DNA of 64,000 bases from [Synechococcus] sp. NIES-970 (GTDB lineage Bacteria > Cyanobacteriota > Cyanobacteriia > Cyanobacteriales > MRBY01). The position numbers were made by a program, and so were the translations under genes. This document shows positions 55,757-64,000 of the stretch, piece after piece (the first letter of the stretch is position 1; the number at the start of each line of letters is the position of its first letter). The notes under the pieces were generated by a model. The model saw nothing but the letters and a program-made list of their open reading frames with translations. It did not search any database and was not told the DNA's origin. The DNA is taken from NCBI GenBank assembly GCA_002356215.1, contig AP017959.1, forward strand, positions 1,938,195 through 2,002,194, given 5' to 3'.

Positions 55757-56569
55757 ATGCGCTCCATTTTGATAATCTTTTGCAGCCTCTGCCTTTGGCT
55801 AAATCTCTGCTGTCCCAGTTTTGCCCTGACCAATGCCCAAATTTCGGAGGGCGATCTCACAGAGATCCGCTCCGCGGTGCGCCTGACTCAAACCGCGATC
55901 CAAGCAGCGAAAAAGGGGGATTTATTGACGGCGGAAAAAATTTGGTCTGATTTAATCGAAACCTTCCCTGAAAATCCGGCCCTCTGGAGCAATCGGGGGA
56001 ATACCAGAGCCGGTTTAAACCAATTTGAAGCGGCCCTGGCAGACCTGAATGAAGCGATTCGCCTGGCCCCGGACCAGGTGGATCCCTACTTTAATCGCGG
56101 CGCGATCCTCGAACAGCTGCAACGGCTTACTGACGCGATCGCCGACTATAACAAGGCGATCGAACTGGATCCCAAAGAGGCGATCGCCTACCACAATCGC
56201 GGCAATGCCTATGGCAGTTTAGGAAATTGGGAGCAGGCGCGGCAGGATTACCAACAGGCGACGGCACTGGATCCCCGTTTTGCTTGGGCCGCCGAAAGTT
56301 ATGCCCTCGCCCTTTATCAAGTGGGGGAAGAGCAGGCTGCCCTCGACCGAATGAAAGCCGTAGTGCGGAAATATCCGCTATTTGCCGATGCCCGGGTGGC
56401 GCTCACGGCAATGCTCTGGGGTCAGCACCAATTTGGGGAGGCTGAAAGTAACTGGGTTTCTGCCGCCGGGTTAGATGAGCGCTACCGAGATTTAGACTGG
56501 TTAAAAACGGTGCGCCGCTTTCCACCAAAACTACTGAGCGATCTGGAAAATTTTTTCAAGCTCCAGTAA
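55757..56569 (+). CDS. Secreted tetratricopeptide-repeat protein
   Basis: The 270-residue protein has a signal peptide (MRSILIIFCSLCLWLNLCCPSFA) and about five TPR units: AEKIWSDLIETFPENPALWSNRGNTRAGLNQFEAAL, PYFNRGAILEQLQRLTDAIADYNKAI, AYHNRGNAYGSLGNWEQARQDYQQAT, AAESYALALYQVGEEQAAL. It should be a periplasmic or thylakoid-lumen scaffold. The partner is unknown. It starts 43 bases after the PLD gene and may share its transcript. Confidence 0.85.
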   Translation: MRSILIIFCSLCLWLNLCCPSFALTNAQISEGDLTEIRSAVRLTQTAIQAAKKGDLLTAEKIWSDLIETFPENPALWSNRGNTRAGLNQFEAALADLNEAIRLAPDQVDPYFNRGAILEQLQRLTDAIADYNKAIELDPKEAIAYHNRGNAYGSLGNWEQARQDYQQATALDPRFAWAAESYALALYQVGEEQAALDRMKAVVRKYPLFADARVALTAMLWGQHQFGEAESNWVSAAGLDERYRDLDWLKTVRRFPPKLLSDLENFFKLQ

Positions 56570-56582
56570 AAGCCCCAAATTG

Positions 56583-58715
56583 CTATGCAGATTGTTGAAT
56601 CAATTTGGCCCGCACCAGTTTTATCGCATCATAACTATATTTTTCCTGGAGATGTTCCCGTAGTTGGCTCAAGGACACTGGCCCCAGGGTGGCGATCGCC
56701 TGTTCGATTTCCGCTTGGGCCTCTGGTTTCACCAGGCGATCGAGGTCAATGGCTTCCCCACTCTGCAACAGGATTGCCAGGTGCTCATTGATGGTGCCTG
56801 CCGTGAGATTCCGCTGTTTGGCGATTTCTACCACCGAAAGACCCTGTTGATAGAGTTGGAATGTGATTAACTGGGTGCCGTTGACCTGGGGTTTCGGTGG
56901 GGCCTGGGTGGCACAAAATTCTTGAATTACGGCCAAAAAAGGTTCACCATAACGTTGATATTTAGCGCTCGTCACTCCGGAAATGAGAGAAAAATCTGCC
57001 TGGGTGCGCGGCCGCCGGGTCGCCATTTGCCGGAGGGTCGCATCAGAAAAAACCATGTAAGGGGCAATCCAGTTGGCATCGGCCAATTGCTTCCGCAGCT
57101 GGCGCAGTTCCCCAAACAGAATTTCCGCATCGAGATGATTGTCACCCATGCCCAGGATTTCGGCCGCTGTCTGTCGTCGTTCTATGGGGATATTCACCTG
57201 GCGCTGTTTTTTGAGAATCTCCCAACTGAGGTCATTGAGTTTTAAAACGCGATAACCATCACTGCTTTCTAGCATTAATCCCTGGTGCAAGAGTGATCGC
57301 CCGAGATTTTTCCACTCGTCTTTAGTGCGATCGCGGCCAATGCCGTAGGTAGAAAGCTCATGATGTTTATTCTGAAGAATCTTGTCTCGCTTTGAACCCT
57401 TGAGGACATCGATAATGTAGGCCATGCCATACCGTTCTCGGCAGCGGGCCACACAGGACAAAAACTTTTGGGCCTCGATGGTCCAATCTTCTAGGGGGCG
57501 AGGATTTTGGCAATTGTCACAACCTGCACAGTTCCCCAGAAATTGCTCCCCAAAATAGCTCAGTTGGATCGTCCGCCGACATTCACTCCCCTCGGCATAG
57601 TCGATCATTTTTTGTAGTTGCTGGTAAGCGATTCTTTTGTCCTGCTCGTCTTCTTTTAGTTCGATGAAATATTCCGCCTTTTTGATGTCCCCGGCGCTAT
57701 AAAACAAAGTGCAGTGGGCTGGCTCCCCATCCCGTCCGGCCCGGCCCGATTCTTGGTAATAGCGTTCTAAATTTGTCGGCAAATCGTAATGCACCACAAA
57801 GCGTACATCGGGTTTATTAATTCCCATTCCAAAGGCGATCGTCGCCACCATCAGGGGCACATCGTCCCGGATAAATTGCTCTTGGTGATCGGCCCGTAAG
57901 CCGTCTGCTAGACCCGCATGGTAGGGCAGAGCTTTGATTCCGTCTTGTTGGAGGCGATCGGCCAATTCATCTACTTTTTTGCGACTAGAACAGTAAATAA
58001 TGCCCGCTTGCCCGCGCCGTTTGCGGACATAGGTTAAAAGTTGGGTGTAGCTTTTGCTGCCCTTGGATACGACTTCATAGTAGAGGTTCGGACGATTAAA
58101 GCTGGTGCAATGAAAACTGGGGTTTTGGAGAGCAAGTTGGTCAATAATATCTTGGCGGACCCGTTGTGTTGCAGTGGCGGTGAAGGCATGGCAAGGGGTC
58201 TGGGGATAGCGTCGCCGGATATGAGTCAGTTGGCGATATTCTGGACGAAAATCATGGCCCCATTCAGAAACGCAGTGGGCTTCATCAACAACGAATCCGG
58301 CTAAACCGATAGATTGATACACATCTAAAAGAAAGTGCTGAAATCCTTCGTTAAAGAGCCGTTCAGGGGCAATATAGAGCAGCTTGATCTTGCCATTAAA
58401 AATGGACTGGATCCGCGATCGCGCTTGGTCAAGATTTAGGGTGCTATTCAGAAAAGTCGCGCCAATGCCGTTGTCCGTGAGGGCATCCACTTGATCTTGC
58501 ATCAGGGCGATCAGGGGAGAAATAACGACGGTTAGCCCAGGTTTGAGGAGGGCTGGCAACTGGAAACACAGAGATTTTCCGGCCCCGGTGGGCATCAGGG
58601 CGAGGATATCGCGGTTCTGGAGAGCTGCTTCGATGACGTTTTTTTGACCATGGCGGAAATTGTCATATCCGAAGAAGTGTTTGAGGGCGGCTTCTAGGGA
58701 CGGAAACTGGGACAT
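56583..58715 (-). CDS. recQ: ATP-dependent DNA helicase RecQ
   Basis: About 710 residues from MSQFPSLEAALKHFFGYDNFRHGQKNVI. Walker A MPTGAGKSLCFQLPALL, box II VVDEAHCVSEWGHDFRPEYRQL, box VI GRAGRDGEPAHCTLFY, a zinc region CRRTIQLSYFGEQFLGNCAGCDNC, a winged-helix and an HRDC-like C-terminus (FSDATLRQMATRRPRTQADFSLISG) are all present. It unwinds DNA 3' to 5' in recombination and repair. The frame opens at TTG 58724; the ATG at 58715 is preferred. Confidence 0.96.
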   Translation of the reverse strand: MSQFPSLEAALKHFFGYDNFRHGQKNVIEAALQNRDILALMPTGAGKSLCFQLPALLKPGLTVVISPLIALMQDQVDALTDNGIGATFLNSTLNLDQARSRIQSIFNGKIKLLYIAPERLFNEGFQHFLLDVYQSIGLAGFVVDEAHCVSEWGHDFRPEYRQLTHIRRRYPQTPCHAFTATATQRVRQDIIDQLALQNPSFHCTSFNRPNLYYEVVSKGSKSYTQLLTYVRKRRGQAGIIYCSSRKKVDELADRLQQDGIKALPYHAGLADGLRADHQEQFIRDDVPLMVATIAFGMGINKPDVRFVVHYDLPTNLERYYQESGRAGRDGEPAHCTLFYSAGDIKKAEYFIELKEDEQDKRIAYQQLQKMIDYAEGSECRRTIQLSYFGEQFLGNCAGCDNCQNPRPLEDWTIEAQKFLSCVARCRERYGMAYIIDVLKGSKRDKILQNKHHELSTYGIGRDRTKDEWKNLGRSLLHQGLMLESSDGYRVLKLNDLSWEILKKQRQVNIPIERRQTAAEILGMGDNHLDAEILFGELRQLRKQLADANWIAPYMVFSDATLRQMATRRPRTQADFSLISGVTSAKYQRYGEPFLAVIQEFCATQAPPKPQVNGTQLITFQLYQQGLSVVEIAKQRNLTAGTINEHLAILLQSGEAIDLDRLVKPEAQAEIEQAIATLGPVSLSQLREHLQEKYSYDAIKLVRAKLIQQSA

Positions 58716-58737
58716 GGGAAACAAACTTTCAGAAAGA

Positions 58738-59373
58738 CTAGCTTCCTAATCGTACCCTGATCCAATCTTTGATGATATCGAGGAAGCTCAAGCCGCCGTT
58801 AAAGAATACGTAAATGACGGACACCATCAGGATGGCGATCGCCCAAGAAAAAATCACACCAGCGGCACTAATTAAACCGTCGTCTTCTTGCAAACCAAAG
58901 GCGGTAATAAAGATGCCCATGGCGGGTAGGGTATTCGTCCCAGGGATCGGAATCATCATCGAGGTGGCCATCAGGGCCATGGTGATTCCCATGATCATCC
59001 GTCCGGTGCGGCTTTGGCAGACGAAGGGAAGCCGTGGGTGGGCGATCGCCTCCATTTTTTTCAGCCAAGGTAGCCCTTTTTCTAAAACCCCTTGGGCCAT
59101 AGTTGTTTTAACGGTCTTTTTTTGCCATGACAGGGGCAACCATAATTGTGTCCGCCCAATAATTAACTGGATAGCAATCAAAAAAATAAGAATACCAAAG
59201 GGGGTCGAATAACCAGGGGCGGGGATGGGCAGGGCGGAAGGAAAGGATAAAATCGCCAGCACAATGCCAAATACTTTTTCTTCGGTGATCGCCATCACTT
59301 GGGCTAAACTCACCGTTTCACCACGGTCTTCTTCAAAAAAATAACGGTGCAATTCCTTCGAGAGGCGAGCCAT
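58738..59373 (-). CDS. ExoD-family exopolysaccharide synthesis protein
   Basis: The 211-residue membrane protein has LSKELHRYFFEEDRGETVSLAQVMAITEEKVFGIVLAILSFPSALPIPAPGYSTPFGILIFLIAIQLIIGR and then AIAHPRLPFVCQSRTGRMIMGITMALMATSMMIPIPGTNTLPAMGIF-type sequence, the two internal repeats of the ExoD family. ExoD affects exopolysaccharide and alkaline tolerance in rhizobia. Its role in cyanobacteria is not settled. Confidence 0.85.
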   Translation of the reverse strand: MARLSKELHRYFFEEDRGETVSLAQVMAITEEKVFGIVLAILSFPSALPIPAPGYSTPFGILIFLIAIQLIIGRTQLWLPLSWQKKTVKTTMAQGVLEKGLPWLKKMEAIAHPRLPFVCQSRTGRMIMGITMALMATSMMIPIPGTNTLPAMGIFITAFGLQEDDGLISAAGVIFSWAIAILMVSVIYVFFNGGLSFLDIIKDWIRVRLGS

Positions 59374-59438
59374 AGTGAAACTTCAATCAGAGGGGACAGC
59401 TATTGAGCATAGCGCAACGCTGCAATTTTGCCTCAGTT

Positions 59439-59939
59439 TTACATCAGCAATTTCCACTCTAGGAGAACGGCCACAGGAATGGTCAAAGTCACGGGATCTT
59501 TAACGGGCAGAATCAGTTGAATTTTTCGATCCATTGGCAGTTTCGGTAAAATTTCCTTGAGATCAAATTGACCGACATTGGGGGCGGGGGCTTCGGTGAC
59601 AAATTGATCCGCTGCCAGTAAATCTGCCTCGGTATTTAAGACAATGGTTAAGGGCGCAGGATGGATAAATTCTGTTTGGCCAGGATAACCCACAAGACGT
59701 AAATCTACTTCATCAACGACACCATCTTTCACTCGTTTAAATAACACCACTTGCCAAGTTTGATCATGGCGATCGCGGATAGATTGGCGGGATTGTAAAA
59801 GGATTTGTCCGGCAGTTTCTGCCTGTTGACGAATATCAGCAAAACTGGGGGCGATCGCCAAACTACTCCACAAAATCATCCCAAGACATACAGTGAGCAC
59901 GAGCAATCTTGAGCATTGACGATGAATTATTTTCAACAT
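59439..59939 (-). CDS. DUF3122 secreted protein
   Basis: The 166-residue protein has a signal peptide (core LLVLTVCLGMILWSSLAIA, cleavage near SFADI) and a small beta domain with QSRQSIRDRHDQTWQVVLFKRVKDGVVDEVDLRLVGYPGQTEFIHPAPLTI, typical of cyanobacterial DUF3122. Probably periplasmic or lumenal. Its ATG directly abuts the htpG terminator hairpin, which also contains its ribosome-binding site. Confidence 0.78.
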   Translation of the reverse strand: MLKIIHRQCSRLLVLTVCLGMILWSSLAIAPSFADIRQQAETAGQILLQSRQSIRDRHDQTWQVVLFKRVKDGVVDEVDLRLVGYPGQTEFIHPAPLTIVLNTEADLLAADQFVTEAPAPNVGQFDLKEILPKLPMDRKIQLILPVKDPVTLTIPVAVLLEWKLLM

Positions 59940-59970
59940 AAAAAAGATCCCTCTACATGAGAAGGATCTT
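59937..59970 (-). terminator. htpG terminator overlapping the leader of the DUF3122 gene
   Basis: On the minus strand AAGATCC pairs with GGATCTT (seven pairs, 13-base loop), followed by TTTTTT and then ATG of the next gene. The stem contains part of GAGGGA, the Shine-Dalgarno sequence of that gene. It may act as attenuator and translational switch. Confidence 0.7.
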
Positions 59971-60020
59971 AATCAGTGAATGAAATTAAGTTGTTATTTA
60001 ACCGCTATTTCTTCAACTTT

Positions 60021-61994
60021 TTACTTCTGGGTCAAACGAGTCAAAACTTGGTTCGACCGTTCCACAAAAGCTTTCATCCCATCTGCATCAAAGGCTTTTT
60101 GTGCCATCAGTGCCAAATCATAAACATGTTGACACATCATATCAATGGTTTCTTGGTTAGAAGATTGACCATCAACTTGGATAATTGAACCCTGACTGAG
60201 CTGATAAATATTTTCGATCAAAGGATGAGACATATTAATCATCAACACATGATCTTCAGGGAACTGCATGGTGGTTTGTTGCATCATTGCCGTCATTTCC
60301 TGGAGACGACGCATCGCTTCTGGTAATAACACCATGGCGGGAGGAGTTGCTTGGGTTTCACCAGATTTGATCGACTGGGTTTTGATATTGACTTTCGGCT
60401 TATTAATCGCCTTTTCAAAGATATCTTTAATCACCTCAGCACGGGTTTTATTTGTGGTTGGATCGATGATCTCACTCGCCTTGTCATCTTCTACTAAGCT
60501 CTGGTCTAATTCTGAATCTACACGGCAGAATTTGACATCATTGTGTTCCCGTTCAAGGAAAGGAATAAAGTAGTTTGTATCGATAAAGGAATCTAAATAT
60601 AGAACCTCTAATCCTTGCGCTTTATATAGTTCGATGTAAGTAGATTGGGTACTGGCATCGGTGCAATAGAAAACGCGATTTTCATGCTTTTCTTGATTGC
60701 GCTCAAGATAATCTTTGAGAGTGGTAAATGGTTCGTTGGAAGTGGCTTTTTTCGCCTCTTTATTGACATCTTCCCAAATGTCACCATCATTACTCTGCAC
60801 TTGAACTTCGGGAGTTTCGGGCTGGGCTTCGGGTTTGTAGGTGGTGCGATAGATGAGAATATCTTCAACTTGTTTTTTGAATTTCTCGTCGCGGATGCTG
60901 CCATATTTCACAAATGTGCCAACATCTTCCCAACTCTTGACATAATCGCTGTAGTTTTCGTCGTAAAGAGATTTCAGGCGATCGCCCACTTTCTTCGCGA
61001 TGTAATCGGAAATGCGGCGCACAGTTCTGTGGTTTGTAAGCGCACTACGGGACACGTTCAGGGGAATATCTGTGCTGTCGATAACCCCACGCAATGGCAT
61101 CAGGAATTCGGGGATCACTTCCTCACAATGATCGCTCACAAAGACTTGATTACAGAACAGTTTAATTTGTCCTTTGGTTACGTCAATGTCAGGGCGCAAT
61201 TTGGGGAAATAGAGGATGCCATTTAACAGGAAAGGATAGTCGGTATTGAGGTGAACCCAGAGTAAAGGATCTTCTTGAAAGGGGTAGAGATAACGATAGA
61301 ATTCGAGGTAATCTTCGTCGGTTAAATTTTGGGGAGATTCTTTCCAAATGGCGCGTTGTTTGTTGATTTGTTCCCCTTCAAACCGGATCGCCACAGGCAT
61401 GAAATCAGAATAGGTTTTCACCAACTGACGAATGCGCTGGGGTTCGAGATACTCAATTTCCTCATCCATTATGGTGAGGGTAATCGTCGTACCAATGTTT
61501 TTTTTATCACTGGCAGCTACTTCAAATTCTGGGGAGCCATCACAACTCCAGTGGATCGCCTCTGCGCCATCTTTACAAGAGAGGGTATCAATCTCCACGT
61601 GGGTAGCAACCATGAAGGCAGAGTAGAAACCAAGGCCAAAGTGTCCGATTAGATCATTGGCATCTTTGCCATATTTTTGGATAAATTCTTCGGCACTCGA
61701 AAAAGCAACTTGGTTAATATATTTTTTGATCTCTTCGAGGGTCATCCCGATTCCATTATCAGTAATCGAGAGTTGTTTTTTCTCCTTATTGACATCAATA
61801 ATGATTTCACCGTCTGGCACATCAATACTGCTTTCACCTGCCATTTTTGCCATTTTTCGTTTGCTAATGGCATCAACTGCATTAGAAATTAATTCCCGCA
61901 AAAAAATCTCATGGTCTGTGTAGAGCGATTTTTTGATAATCGGGAAGATATTCTCAGTATGGATTGTAATATTTCCTTTTTCGAGGACTGTCAT
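60021..61994 (-). CDS. htpG: Molecular chaperone HtpG (Hsp90)
   Basis: About 657 residues from MTVLEKGNITIHTENIFPIIKKSLYTDHEIFLRELISNAVDAISK, the ATP-binding domain of Hsp90, with DNGIGMTLEEIKKYINQVAFSSAEEF and GHFGLGFYSAFMVA. The middle domain (NLTDEDYLEFYRYL, GVIDSTDIPLNVSRSAL) and C-terminal dimer domain follow. It assists folding of stress-sensitive proteins and, in cyanobacteria, linkers of the phycobilisome. The frame extends upstream to 62081, but this ATG matches the family. Confidence 0.97.
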   Translation of the reverse strand: MTVLEKGNITIHTENIFPIIKKSLYTDHEIFLRELISNAVDAISKRKMAKMAGESSIDVPDGEIIIDVNKEKKQLSITDNGIGMTLEEIKKYINQVAFSSAEEFIQKYGKDANDLIGHFGLGFYSAFMVATHVEIDTLSCKDGAEAIHWSCDGSPEFEVAASDKKNIGTTITLTIMDEEIEYLEPQRIRQLVKTYSDFMPVAIRFEGEQINKQRAIWKESPQNLTDEDYLEFYRYLYPFQEDPLLWVHLNTDYPFLLNGILYFPKLRPDIDVTKGQIKLFCNQVFVSDHCEEVIPEFLMPLRGVIDSTDIPLNVSRSALTNHRTVRRISDYIAKKVGDRLKSLYDENYSDYVKSWEDVGTFVKYGSIRDEKFKKQVEDILIYRTTYKPEAQPETPEVQVQSNDGDIWEDVNKEAKKATSNEPFTTLKDYLERNQEKHENRVFYCTDASTQSTYIELYKAQGLEVLYLDSFIDTNYFIPFLEREHNDVKFCRVDSELDQSLVEDDKASEIIDPTTNKTRAEVIKDIFEKAINKPKVNIKTQSIKSGETQATPPAMVLLPEAMRRLQEMTAMMQQTTMQFPEDHVLMINMSHPLIENIYQLSQGSIIQVDGQSSNQETIDMMCQHVYDLALMAQKAFDADGMKAFVERSNQVLTRLTQK

Positions 61995-62183
61995 AGATCT
62001 TATGTTTAAAAATTTTATGTAGAGTTGCCCTCCATTTTGCCGGAAATGGGGCGTACGCTTGTAGGCGATCGCCGTCATCACCAGATGCGGATTACCCTAC
62101 CTAGAAAACGAGCCTAGCGACCAAGGCCCATCCATTACTCAGAAATTCTTCTGACAACTTCCTCCTAAGACATGGAAAGGGAT

Positions 62184-62215
62184 AAAAAAAGATGCCCTTT
62201 TGAAACTGGGCATCT
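62184..62215 (-). terminator. Terminator of the desaturase gene
   Basis: On the minus strand AGATGCCC pairs with GGGCATCT (eight pairs, ten-base loop), followed by a run of T residues. It lies about 40 bases after the stop at 62253. Confidence 0.85.
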
Positions 62216-62252
62216 AGACAATGATTTTCCAAGGTTTTATTCTGCGACTGTG

Positions 62253-63086
62253 CTACTTCGTAGGGGCAAGACGGATATTCTTTGCAAAACCGAGTAACTG
62301 TAGAAAACGGATGGTCATCCAGGTCATATCAATTTCCCACCAATTCAGGCCGTGGCGGGCGGAGTATTGATAGGCATGGTGATTATTGTGCCAGCCTTCA
62401 CCATAGGTGACGAGGGCAACCCACCAGCAATTTTTTGAGTGGTCGTCGGATTCATGGCTTTTGTAGCCAAACTTGTGGGTGGCACTGTTGACGAACCAAG
62501 TACAGTGAAAAACTACTGCCAAGCGGAGAAAAATTCCCCAAATTACAAAAGACCAGCCGTTACCGACCCAAGCCTCACCCCAGCCATAGAGGGCCAGACC
62601 CAAAGCTACCTGAATGAGTACCATGTACTTCTGGCAAAACTGGTAGAAGGGATCATCCTTAATGTCTTTGATGTAGCGGTCAATATCCTTTCGCGCCGGG
62701 ATTTCAAAAAGCATCCAACCGATGTGACTCCACCAAAAACCCTTATTGGAATCATGGGGATCAGGGGTGTTATCCGAATATTTGTGGTGAATTCGGTGTA
62801 GCCCAATCCAGTCGATTGGCCCCCCTTGGCAGGCGAGGGTACCGCAGAAGATCAAGAAATACTCAAGCCACTTTGGTACTTCAAAGCTGCGGTGGGAAAC
62901 CAAGCGGTGGAAGCCGAGGGTAATGCCAATACCGCCGGTAATCCAGTGGAAGAGGAGGAAAACCCCAACGGCCTGCCAACTAAAGTTACCGGGCAGGAAT
63001 GCGAGCAAGGCGACGATGTGGATCAGACTGAAATAGATAATGGTTGTCCAATCTAGGGGGAGTTTTTGGGAAGTGGCAGCAGTCAT
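62253..63086 (-). CDS. desC: Acyl-lipid delta-9 desaturase
   Basis: About 277 residues from MTAATSQKLPLDWTTIIYF, four membrane segments and the three histidine boxes: HRLVSHR, HRIHH and HNNHH (in GEGWHNNHHAYQYSARHG). This is the DesC-type acyl-lipid desaturase that makes the first double bond in membrane fatty acids. AAAGGA lies seven bases before the ATG at 63086. Cyanobacterial desC paralogues exist; the exact paralogue is not decided here. Confidence 0.92.
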   Translation of the reverse strand: MTAATSQKLPLDWTTIIYFSLIHIVALLAFLPGNFSWQAVGVFLLFHWITGGIGITLGFHRLVSHRSFEVPKWLEYFLIFCGTLACQGGPIDWIGLHRIHHKYSDNTPDPHDSNKGFWWSHIGWMLFEIPARKDIDRYIKDIKDDPFYQFCQKYMVLIQVALGLALYGWGEAWVGNGWSFVIWGIFLRLAVVFHCTWFVNSATHKFGYKSHESDDHSKNCWWVALVTYGEGWHNNHHAYQYSARHGLNWWEIDMTWMTIRFLQLLGFAKNIRLAPTK

Positions 63087-63493
63087 GAAATATCCTTTCT
63101 GGAAATAGTACTGTGGGACATGGTATGCGGAGGTTCCGTATTTTTTTTCCACTGCCCTACATCATAAACACAAGTACGGCGCAGCAAAGGGAAAACAGAT
63201 GAACTCTGGAGGGGGAGACTTATCGCCAGGAAAAGGTTTTAAAAGTTAGGGCAAAAATCTTAGAAATTCCGAATTTTAGGCTTTAATAGCGTTGAATTGT
63301 TTTCTGGGCTTTGCTTTTAGATGCAAGCAGGGTTTTCTTTCGTTGAATTAAATCAAATTTAACATTTATTTACAAAGTTAATCGAGATTTGCTGAATTTT
63401 AGCGTGGAATTGTCAGGTACGTCCATGATATGGGCGGTGGTTCCATGGCTTGCTATGATCGGCTCGCTCTATTTTTTTCTGCTCATTTTCGCT
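63087..63493. promoter_or_regulatory. Divergent desC / MGL-like control region
   Basis: About 400 bases between two divergent genes. It is AT-rich near 63230-63390 and should hold both promoters. In frame with the right-hand gene, an ATG at 63425 would add 23 hydrophobic residues to its N-terminus. No HIP1 octamer, terminator or RNA gene was recognised. Confidence 0.45.
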
Positions 63494-64000
63494 ATGAATG
63501 CCGCTGAAATTGTCCGTCAGGCGATCGCCTCCCTTGTCCCCACCTTCCAGGAAATTGATCAACAAACCAAAGAAAATTTACGCCAGGTGTTGCATGCTTT
63601 TCAGAAATATCGGGTCGGGGTGCACCATTTCAGTAGTGTCAGCGGCTATGGCCACGGGGATTTAGGGCGAGATACCCTCGACCAGGTTTACGCCGAGGTG
63701 ATGGGGGCAGAGGCCGCCCTGGTGCGGGTGCAATTTGTTTCAGGAACCCATGCGATCGCCGCCGCCTTGTATGGGGTATTGCGCCCTGGGGATGAAATGT
63801 TAGCAGTGGCCGGAGCCCCCTACGATACCCTCGAAGAAGTAATTGGTTTACGGGAAGCGGGTCAAGGTTCCCTCGCCGAATTTGGGGTGCGCTATCGGCA
63901 ACTGGAGTTAACACCCACCGGGGAAATTGACTGGGACGCCCTCAAAGCCACAATCCGTCCTGAAACCCGTTTAGCGCTGATCCAGCGTTCCTGTGGTTAT
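63494..64000 (+). CDS. Methionine gamma-lyase-family (YnbB-like) PLP protein, partial
   Basis: 169 residues are visible before the right edge: MNAAEIVRQAIASLVPTFQE, then HHFSSVSGYGHGDLGRDTLDQVYAEVMGAEAALVRVQFVSGTHAIAAALYGVLRPGDEMLAVAGAPYDTLEEVIGL. This is the cyanobacterial and Gram-positive 'methionine gamma-lyase family / aluminium resistance' group of PLP enzymes. The cofactor lysine lies beyond the window. Its true substrate is not firmly known. Confidence 0.85.
   Translation, partial: MNAAEIVRQAIASLVPTFQEIDQQTKENLRQVLHAFQKYRVGVHHFSSVSGYGHGDLGRDTLDQVYAEVMGAEAALVRVQFVSGTHAIAAALYGVLRPGDEMLAVAGAPYDTLEEVIGLREAGQGSLAEFGVRYRQLELTPTGEIDWDALKATIRPETRLALIQRSCGY

Noticed and set aside
1-64000. tRNA, rRNA, CRISPR arrays, intact insertion sequences and prophage genes
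   Set aside because: No cloverleaf consensus, regularly spaced repeats, transposase or phage structural gene was found by reading; a covariance-model scan could still find a missed tRNA.

Overview
This window looks like a chromosomal segment of a unicellular euryhaline or marine cyanobacterium, most like the Picosynechococcus / Synechococcus PCC 7002 group. It carries photosystem I core genes (psaA, psaB), the start of ndhD, gun4, ycf37, crtH, a desC-type desaturase and a glucosylglycerol-type compatible-solute importer (ggtABCD). Many conserved cyanobacterial proteins (DUF3155, DUF3727, DUF3122, CCB1-like) are present, and the HIP1 octamer GCGATCGC is very frequent. The organism assignment is inference from gene content; I could not run a search.

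Layout. 0-6 kb: ndhD start (off the left edge), the ECF sigma factor SigG with its anti-sigma factor, a ComFB-like protein, nadA, a FetB-like permease, a DegT/StrS aminotransferase and HU. 6-16 kb: an AI-2E family exporter, psaB and psaA (minus strand), divergent rpsB-tsf, queG and a NarL-type response regulator. 16-28 kb: a CCB1-like membrane protein, DUF3155, a Hik2/CSK-like histidine kinase, a HAD phosphatase, several secreted or hypothetical proteins, a UbiH-type hydroxylase, small accessory enzymes (NADAR, YdcF, GIY-YIG, VOC, ChaN-like, SUI1) and gun4. 28-36.7 kb: the ggtABCD importer, aspA, ycf37, a periplasmic binding protein and rpmI-rplT.

36.7-40.7 kb is the most unusual stretch. It is AT-rich, almost free of HIP1 sites, and encodes an unrecognised 790-residue probable outer-membrane beta-barrel protein followed by a small secreted Ala/Gly/Ser-rich protein with its own strong ribosome-binding site and terminator. 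A doubtful 48-residue membrane ORF lies between them. This is my best candidate for an undescribed system.

40.7-64 kb returns to ordinary sequence: an MscS channel, an MnmC-type methyltransferase, mltG with a DUF3727 gene, galE, metK (TTG start), crtH, rpmF, a DUF389 protein, a lone pstB, an FHA protein, a TIGR03943 protein, a lipoprotein with PLD, EF-hand and HhH modules, a TPR protein, recQ, an ExoD protein, DUF3122, htpG, desC and the start of a methionine gamma-lyase-like gene (off the right edge).

No tRNA, rRNA, CRISPR array or intact insertion sequence was recognised. Several intrinsic terminators are clear by eye (metK/crtH, rpmF, desC, htpG, rpmI-rplT, and the small secreted protein at 40.1 kb). 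Two hairpins look regulatory rather than simply terminal: one between ggtB and ggtC, and one covering the Shine-Dalgarno region of the gene after htpG.
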